From positions 1-38,426 of the forward strand of contig JACAEL010000054.1 of the NCBI GenBank assembly GCA_013388835.1: DNA of 38,426 bases. Direction: 5' to 3'. The stretch is from Candidatus Thorarchaeota archaeon. GTDB lineage: Archaea; Asgardarchaeota; Thorarchaeia; Thorarchaeales; Thorarchaeaceae. Positions 33,465-38,426 of this stretch are shown here, piece by piece (position 1 is the stretch's first letter; each line of letters opens with the position of its first letter). The position numbers were made by a program, and so were the translations under genes. Under the pieces are notes generated by a model. That model saw only the letters and a program-made list of their open reading frames with translations, ran no database searches and was not told the DNA's origin.

Positions 33465-34421
33465 CTAGTAACCCCACGGACGTTTCGCCTTGAGGCGGTG
33501 CAACCGGTCCCAGCCTATCAGGTTGAGGTACTCATGGTGGTTCTCCACGCCCAGCACATAGTGGTTGAGGTACTCCTCCCAGCCGCTCTCTTCTCGGGTC
33601 ATCTTGTGAAACATCATCAGGTGTTCCAAGTCATAGTCGTAGTATCCGTGACACTGCATTGGATGTGCACCGAAGGGTAGGAGAACAACATTCGTGACAT
33701 ACATCGCGGGTATCTTTGTCTGGTCCGGGTGAGAGCGAATCTCCTCCTCGCTGACCAGTTCCTCAGCAAGCACTATTAGTCTCTTGCCACAACGGGAACC
33801 CTCCAAGTCCTCGCCCACTATCCCGTCTATCTGCGCATTTCCCATCTTGTCCACTCGCTGAGCAAGGACTATGCTGAAGTCGGGCTGGACTGATGGCACA
33901 AGACAGATCTTCTCACCGGTGAACGGGCAGTCTATGACCTCAAGCTTCTTGTCGCCGCGGTACCGAGACCTGTTGACCAAGTCAGTGCCCATCAGGCTGC
34001 GAATGGGCATGAATGGCACATTGAGAGCGCCACCAAGAAAGCGCATCGCCATCGCTAGGTTGCTGTAGTCCTCGACCTGTGCCTTTCCCTCAGCAACACG
34101 ACGACGCATGTTGTTGGCAAGACCGAGTGCTTCTATAGCGACGAAGGCAATCTCAAAACGGGTGGCGGTCCCCGCGCCGACCATTATCTCAAGGTCGACT
34201 TCAGACCCACAGGTGTAGATTGTCAGATCGCGCTTTTTCTGTCGGACAAGCTCAGACGCGAAAGCAATGGGAGGTCGCTGATATCCAAACCCACCCCAAA
34301 AGAGATGCGCTCCGTCTGGGACCATCTTCGCGGCTTCTTCTAGAGTTATGATCTTGTCGTCAACTTCTGGCAAGGGAAACAGACCTCTCAACCGCTCAGC
34401 GGCGTTCCTGCTATCGACCAT
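33465..34421 (-). CDS. gctA: CoA-transferase subunit A (glutaconate CoA-transferase type)
   Basis: The 318-residue partner of subunit B. It has MVPDGAHLFWGGFGYQRPPIAFASELVRQ (the family GG-motif), SEVDLEIMVGAGTATRFEIAFVAIEALG, SLMGTDLV and DCPFTGEKICLVPSVQPDFSIVLAQRVDKMGNAQIDG. It starts the operon gctA-gctB-HAD phosphatase; 11 bases separate A and B. ATG 34421 has AAGGTG about six bases upstream. The C-terminal 60 residues (YNLIGWD-type, LNLIGWDRLHRLKAKRPWGY) are typical of GctA/IpdA. Confidence 0.92.
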   Translation of the reverse strand: MVDSRNAAERLRGLFPLPEVDDKIITLEEAAKMVPDGAHLFWGGFGYQRPPIAFASELVRQKKRDLTIYTCGSEVDLEIMVGAGTATRFEIAFVAIEALGLANNMRRRVAEGKAQVEDYSNLAMAMRFLGGALNVPFMPIRSLMGTDLVNRSRYRGDKKLEVIDCPFTGEKICLVPSVQPDFSIVLAQRVDKMGNAQIDGIVGEDLEGSRCGKRLIVLAEELVSEEEIRSHPDQTKIPAMYVTNVVLLPFGAHPMQCHGYYDYDLEHLMMFHKMTREESGWEEYLNHYVLGVENHHEYLNLIGWDRLHRLKAKRPWGY

Positions 34422-34527
34422 GGAGCACCTTTTATCTTTGACTAATTACTGGGTCAATCGCAGTCCAGACTGGGCTATTCGCATCACTGCTTGGTAGTAC
34501 GTGCTCAGGAGTCAGTGCAAGAACGCA

Positions 34528-34848
34528 TCATGACAGGATGACAACCAGGGCCCACATCATCCATATGAAGAACACGCCAATACTACAGGCACAACACAGC
34601 GCAATGCAACCGTTAGTACAATTGCCAGCAGGAGTAGAGCTCGCACCGCCCATGTCTTGGACCGCCTGTAGACCATCTGACGCACTAACGCCCGCAGAAT
34701 CCCCCGTGGAGAACAAGCCGAAGCCGGGAATGTACTCAAAGACTCCGCCGCACTTTGTGCATCTGCTCCTAATTGTCACCTCGCTCTGGAGTATTCTGGG
34801 ATCCGTAATCAGGTTGCCGCAGTAAGGACAAGCATTCGGTTCAGACAT
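34528..34848 (-). CDS. Zinc-ribbon protein with Cys-rich C-terminal membrane helix (paralogue 1)
   Basis: The 106-residue protein has an N-terminal zinc ribbon (C7, C10, C30, C33), then EYIPGFGLF, a Ser/Gly linker and a C-terminal hydrophobic helix beginning with several cysteines (CTNGCIALCCACSIGVFFIWMMW). It should be tail-anchored with the ribbon in the cytoplasm. ATG 34848 is chosen because GGAGG sits eight bases upstream; the frame to 34926 is not needed. A paralogue with identical Cys spacing lies at 35757-36158. The function is unknown. Confidence 0.8.
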   Translation of the reverse strand: MSEPNACPYCGNLITDPRILQSEVTIRSRCTKCGGVFEYIPGFGLFSTGDSAGVSASDGLQAVQDMGGASSTPAGNCTNGCIALCCACSIGVFFIWMMWALVVILS

Positions 34849-34998
34849 AGGACGAGCCTCCAGCCCCTTGACAACAAGAGGTCTTCGACCACATGGTCGG
34901 CAAGAGTGATAAACATAGCTGGGCATGAGTCATCCGGGGAGACTCGACACACCACAGCTTCAAAAGCACGGTCCCACGAAGAACAGAGTGTGACTGGG

Positions 34999-35604
34999 AT
35001 GAGAAAGGAAGTCAACTATCTGGGAATCATCGGACCTCTTGTAGCACTGACATGCATAGGCATCGCCATCCTGTTGTCGCCGTGGTTCACATGGACAGGA
35101 AACGCACTGAGCGACCTGGGACGATATGGCAACGGCCTGCCCGCTGCAGTCGTCTTCAACGCTGGACTGGTGACCACCGCCCTGCTGATGCTGGTGTATG
35201 TGTATTTTCTCATCTTGGATGGCAAAGACAAGTGGACGAAGCTTGGATTTGTGCCTCTTGTGGTGGCGCTGGTCTTCTTGGCCCTCATTGGCGTCTTCTC
35301 AGAGGACTTTGGTGTGATACACTTCTACGTGTCTGTCGGCTTCTTCGCCAGCTTCCCATGGTCAATGTGGATGACTGGATTTGTCAGGGTCCTCTTACAC
35401 AGAGTTCGTGATCTCTTCGCGGTGGTGTCGCTGATTCTTCCCTTCCTGTCAGTGTATATGTGGGGCGGATGGTACGGCGGGCTCTTTCCAACGCTTACTG
35501 GAAACGCCATCCCCGAGATAACCACAGCACTATCAGCAATTGGATGGACATGGTCAATCTGGTTCTTGCGAAGCAAGGGAGAGCTTGCTGAAGCATTCAA
35601 CTGA
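34999..35604 (+). CDS. DUF998-family integral membrane protein
   Basis: About 201 residues, six predicted transmembrane helices. The family motif appears as TGNALSDLGRYGN after helix 1, followed by FNAGLVTTALLMLVYVYFL. The function of DUF998 proteins is unknown. ATG 34999 (MRKEVNYLG) is taken as start from the helix layout; the frame is open to 34906. It ends TTC AAC TGA C, and a +1 frame continues openly after the stop for about 33 codons with a coding-like, acidic sequence containing C-x2-C, which may be a lost or frameshifted tail. It is flanked by two paralogous zinc-ribbon membrane proteins. Confidence 0.87.
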   Translation: MRKEVNYLGIIGPLVALTCIGIAILLSPWFTWTGNALSDLGRYGNGLPAAVVFNAGLVTTALLMLVYVYFLILDGKDKWTKLGFVPLVVALVFLALIGVFSEDFGVIHFYVSVGFFASFPWSMWMTGFVRVLLHRVRDLFAVVSLILPFLSVYMWGGWYGGLFPTLTGNAIPEITTALSAIGWTWSIWFLRSKGELAEAFN

Positions 35605-35756
35605 CACTGAGACACGCGATGAGACTGGAGTCGGCAAATGTGAGGACTGCACACAGGAGAATCCAGCGACCGGGCACGAGATGTCTTGGCGGAACAGATG
35701 ACCAAATCACAGATATGGCTTCGAGCTCAGGAAGTACTGGCATAGAGGTGTGAACA

Positions 35757-36158
35757 ATGCCAGATGTTGTGAAGTGCCCTTATTGTGACAGCTCGGTTGA
35801 GGTCTACTCTTCAGACAACTATGATGTTGCACGGACCATGAAGTGTCCAAACTGTGGTGGCACATTCCAGCATATCCCGGGTTTCGGTGCCTACAGACCA
35901 GCATCGGGCACAGCGCCGCCAGAGGGGAGGACGCCTGTGCCGCCCCCAACTTCAAGACAGTGGTCGGGAACATTTGAAGGGTCCACCATGGGGCCTCCTG
36001 ACATCATGGGTGAGACCCGACGGAAAGGGCCGTCTGCAAAAGAGTACGACGCAGGGTCCGAGTGCGCGAAGGGGTGCGTTCTGATATGCGGACTCTGCTG
36101 CCTTGGCATGTTCGCTCTATTCATGATGGCGATATCTATGTTGATGTACATGCCATAG
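35757..36158 (+). CDS. Zinc-ribbon protein with Cys-rich C-terminal membrane helix (paralogue 2)
   Basis: The 133-residue protein has a zinc ribbon C7/C10/C30/C33 identical in spacing to the one at 34528-34848, then the shared HIPGFG, a Pro/Thr/Gly-rich linker of about 60 residues, and a Cys-rich membrane helix (CAKGCVLICGLCCLGMFALFMM). ATG 35757 follows GAGGTG by six bases. Together with paralogue 1 and the DUF998 protein it forms a small membrane-protein locus of unknown role. The cysteines at the membrane interface could bind metal or be lipid-modified; this is speculation. Confidence 0.82.
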   Translation: MPDVVKCPYCDSSVEVYSSDNYDVARTMKCPNCGGTFQHIPGFGAYRPASGTAPPEGRTPVPPPTSRQWSGTFEGSTMGPPDIMGETRRKGPSAKEYDAGSECAKGCVLICGLCCLGMFALFMMAISMLMYMP

Positions 36159-36453
36159 GGCTTGCTGACGCGCAGCTGAGAGGTCCTTATGCGGCCTCAC
36201 ACGATGAGCCAACGGAGGAGGTTACCTGTCACGGCTCATGACGGTGCCCTTCCGTGCCTGCACGCCATGACCTCAGGCAGATGACTCGGGCACCGGATTC
36301 TGCCGTCCCACAGCTGCGGCTGACATAGATCAAGGCCTGAGAAGAACTAGGAATACGCAAAGTTCAGACGAATGATGCCAAGCACCACGAGAATGGCTCT
36401 TGGAAAGAGAAAGAATGGCGGATGGGGAAGTCGTGTTCCCCATCAGCGCTTGT
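36159..36453. other. 295-base intergenic region between convergent genes
   Basis: No ORF with a convincing start or composition was found on either strand. It contains the hairpin at 36421-36444 and a 7-base inverted repeat (ATGAGCC/GGCTCAT near 36204-36239) around a purine-rich core. It could hold the 3' untranslated regions of both convergent genes. Confidence 0.4.
36421..36444. terminator. Perfect 9-bp hairpin at the convergent gene ends
   Basis: GATGGGGAA and TTCCCCATC pair exactly around a 6-base loop. The hairpin lies ten bases past the stop of the Fe-S gene on the minus strand and is followed there by a pyrimidine-rich tract (TTCTTTCTCTTTCC). It may act as a terminator or mRNA 3' stabiliser. 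Confidence 0.5.
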
Positions 36454-37761
36454 TTAGATTAGTTCATCGAGCAGATGGAGCAGCTCTACGACTTGCAGTT
36501 TCGAGCCTACACTACTGAGGTCTTTTCCGGTCTCCTTCTCTTCGGTCTGAAGTGACTTCACAGCATCCGAGAAGTTGGTGACACAGAACGGACAGGACGT
36601 CATGAGAATCTCAGCACCAGTCGAGGCCGCCTCCTTGAGTCGCTCCTTGGCTGTCGAGAGCGCCATGTCAGGGAACTGAGCCTTGACGCCACCGCCCGCG
36701 CCACAACAGAATGAGTCACCCTTGATTCGGTACATCTCACGGAAGTCGATTCCGGGTATCGACTTGAGCACGACACGGGGGACTTCATAGTGTTCCTCTT
36801 TGGCCTTCTCCGCAGCACGACTGTCCATCATCCAGTTGTTGGACCTACTGAGTATCTCCTTCTCAATGGCTATGCCAACGTGTCTTATGCTGTGACATGG
36901 GTCGTGCCAAGTGACCTTCTTCGGGTACGGCTTCTCAATCTTCAGCTTTCCAGCCTTCAGGAGATCGTACACGAGCTCCAGTGTGTGCCGCACCTTGAAG
37001 GGCAAGGGCTTACCACTGATTCGTGGATAGTCGTTTCTGAAGGTCTTGTAGCAACCGGCACAGGAGAACACCACTAGGTCAAAGTCCTTGAACAGCTCAA
37101 GGTTCTCGCGCATGACCTCTTCGAAGACCTTCTTCTGTCCGGTCCTCAGCATGGGCGAACCACAGCAGACTTCACCGGTGAGGACTGTGAAGTCCATGCC
37201 GAGCTTCTTGAGGATGCGTGTGGTGTGGTCCGCGATAGGCTGCTGACGATATGCCGCTGTGCAACCGACAAAGTAAGCGACCTTCGCATCAAAGTTGTCC
37301 ACAGGACCCTCAAACCATGCCGTACGCTTGTCACGTGGCTCCTTGTATGGGTTCCGCATGTCTTTGTTCAGCACAGCGTCTCTGAACTTTGCATGCTTGT
37401 CGAGCGGCTCTACTCCGGCATCGATGAGTGCTGCTCTCAGTTCTTCAGTCACATGAACTGTGTCGATGTAGTTGGGACACTGGGTCTCGCACATGCCGCA
37501 GGTCGTGCAGGCCTCGACAACCTCAAGCATCTCCTTAGTGGGCTTTATCTCTCCATTGAGGAACGCCCTCGCTATCCATTGCTTGCCTGAGTTGAAGTAT
37601 CCTTCCCATCCGTAGTATATCCCAGCTGGACAGCCCTGGAGCATACCAGTGTACTCCTCAGTCTCTCCCTCCTTGTCGGGCTCTCCCGAGTAGGCGTATT
37701 GGCATGCCCTGCAGTGAATGCAGCGGGCGTTGATACTCCGAAGGCTCTCAAGACTTGTCAT
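36454..37761 (-). CDS. Fe-S subunit of a 2-hydroxyacid dehydrogenase (CCG-domain, GlpC/HdrD-like)
   Basis: The 435-residue protein has two N-terminal 4Fe-4S sites (C14, C17, C20, C44 and C85, C88, C91, C95) and two CCG domains: VGCTAAY...EVCCGSP...SCAGC and DPCHSIRH...FCCGAGGG...SCPFC. CCG domains bind the non-cubane cluster of heterodisulfide reductase and related enzymes. Such subunits pass electrons from a FAD oxidase subunit to a carrier, in glycolate, lactate or glycerol-3-phosphate oxidation. The FAD partner is the next gene upstream, 60 bases away. ATG 37761 has GGAGGATGAG upstream. The exact substrate cannot be told. Confidence 0.9.
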   Translation of the reverse strand: MTSLESLRSINARCIHCRACQYAYSGEPDKEGETEEYTGMLQGCPAGIYYGWEGYFNSGKQWIARAFLNGEIKPTKEMLEVVEACTTCGMCETQCPNYIDTVHVTEELRAALIDAGVEPLDKHAKFRDAVLNKDMRNPYKEPRDKRTAWFEGPVDNFDAKVAYFVGCTAAYRQQPIADHTTRILKKLGMDFTVLTGEVCCGSPMLRTGQKKVFEEVMRENLELFKDFDLVVFSCAGCYKTFRNDYPRISGKPLPFKVRHTLELVYDLLKAGKLKIEKPYPKKVTWHDPCHSIRHVGIAIEKEILSRSNNWMMDSRAAEKAKEEHYEVPRVVLKSIPGIDFREMYRIKGDSFCCGAGGGVKAQFPDMALSTAKERLKEAASTGAEILMTSCPFCVTNFSDAVKSLQTEEKETGKDLSSVGSKLQVVELLHLLDELI

Positions 37762-37821
37762 CTTTCAATCTCATCCTCCGCTAACTCGTATCATAATAAG
37801 GGTTACTGATTGTAACCAACC

Positions 37822-38426
37822 CTACCTCACCTGTGCAATACTCTTGCACGGATTGGGCAGGTCGGTTACAGACTCCCACGGGATTGCTAGTCGACCTGGG
37901 TGCAGAATCAGGTTCGGGTCCAGGACCTTCCTGAACTTCACTAGCATGTTGTAGTACTCCTTCGCTCTGCTGAAGCTCTCGGGTGCATGCACGAATGGGT
38001 CAGGCCTGTAGTTCAACCAGCCCTTCTTGAGGAAGCTCCGGGTGGTCTCAAGGTTGAACTCGCGAATCTTCTCATATATCCCGGGCTTGGTGCTGTCAAA
38101 GCAGACGATTGGCATCACAATGGCCTGGCGACCATGGTCGATTGACGCAACCCACATGGTGGGTGGGAAGCCATAGTTCTCCATCGCTGAACAGTACTCC
38201 TCCATGCACGCTGCAGACTCAAGCCATGGAACATACCAGGTGATGAACAGGAATCCGGCCTGCCAGAGAGAGTAGGGGATTGCAATCTTGTTGGGTTTCT
38301 TCAGGCGGGAAGCGACCTGCTTGGGATGCAACTGCCACTGGGGTGTCTTTGTCTTGGCCTTGACCTCATACTCCTTGTAGATCCTATCTATCTCCCTGAG
38401 GGTGAAGTCCAGCTCCTCCTTAGACC
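37822..38426 (-). CDS. FAD-linked oxidase, C-terminal part (truncated at window edge)
   Basis: The frame is open to the right end of the window, so this is a 5'-partial gene; about 200 C-terminal residues are seen. It has the closing motif of the GlcD/vanillyl-alcohol-oxidase family (KFRKVLDPNLILHPGRLAIP) and an aromatic-rich substrate-domain section. The FAD-binding half lies outside the window. Paired with the Fe-S subunit downstream it should oxidise a 2-hydroxyacid such as lactate or glycolate, or an aromatic alcohol, and feed electrons to the CCG subunit. The final CKSIAQVR ends at TGA/TAG near 37822. Confidence 0.8.
   Translation of the reverse strand, partial: SKEELDFTLREIDRIYKEYEVKAKTKTPQWQLHPKQVASRLKKPNKIAIPYSLWQAGFLFITWYVPWLESAACMEEYCSAMENYGFPPTMWVASIDHGRQAIVMPIVCFDSTKPGIYEKIREFNLETTRSFLKKGWLNYRPDPFVHAPESFSRAKEYYNMLVKFRKVLDPNLILHPGRLAIPWESVTDLPNPCKSIAQVR

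Noticed and set aside
1-38426. CRISPR arrays, insertion sequences, phage genes
   Set aside because: No regularly spaced direct repeats, transposase motifs or terminal inverted repeats were seen on reading both strands.

Overview
The window is archaeal and most probably from an Asgard archaeon; Thorarchaeia-like is my best guess and is not proven. The reasons are AT-rich TATA-like boxes about 34 bases upstream of several start codons with almost no leader, GGAGGTG-type ribosome sites inside operons, and an Arf-type small GTPase fused to a longin-like N-terminal domain. The same neighbourhood holds coiled-coil and winged-helix proteins and a very large membrane-anchored surface protein. No rRNA, tRNA, CRISPR array, insertion sequence or phage gene was recognised.

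Region 1 (243-12156, all on the minus strand) is the most unusual part. Read 5'->3' on that strand it encodes: a longin-like plus two-winged-helix protein; a 2174-residue secreted, membrane-anchored protein with an acidic cytosolic tail; the longin-Arf GTPase; three coiled-coil proteins, the last ending in a winged helix; a small winged-helix protein; and a DUF35 zinc-ribbon/OB-fold protein. Most junctions are within 20 bases or overlap, so I read it as one or two operons. It looks like a surface-to-cytoplasm system built around a GTPase, with no function I can name. Bases 1-242 hold nothing I can support.

Region 2 (12323-19225, minus, except one small plus-strand ORF) carries a thiolase-fold protein lacking the usual nucleophilic Cys, a biotin carrier protein, a pyruvate-carboxyltransferase (5S/PycB-type) subunit, an extended SDR with a C-terminal zinc ribbon, and a propionyl/methylmalonyl-CoA carboxyltransferase (12S/PccB-type). 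Biotin ligase is at 20658-21455. Region 4 (25282-28773, minus) is a compact operon for methylmalonyl-CoA mutase small subunit, MeaB GTPase, mutase large subunit and methylmalonyl-CoA epimerase. Together these interconvert propionyl-CoA, methylmalonyl-CoA and succinyl-CoA. No biotin carboxylase is visible, so the carboxyltransferase parts could form a transcarboxylase rather than ATP-dependent carboxylases.

Region 3 (19341-25168) is a mixture of short units: a zinc-binding unknown, a winged-helix regulator, BirA, a predicted Ntn hydrolase divergent from birA over a shared TATA box, an MFS transporter, a threonine-aldolase-type PLP enzyme and a TPR protein. Region 5 (28962-31847) has a membrane-tethered winged-helix protein, a secreted/anchored protein and a small helical protein. 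Region 6 (31922-38426) holds a HAD phosphatase, a two-subunit CoA-transferase, two paralogous zinc-ribbon membrane proteins flanking a DUF998 membrane protein, and a (de)hydrogenase pair: an Fe-S CCG-domain subunit and a FAD subunit that runs off the right edge. The metabolic genes suggest an organism using short-chain acyl-CoAs, propionate/succinate interconversion and 2-hydroxyacid oxidation.
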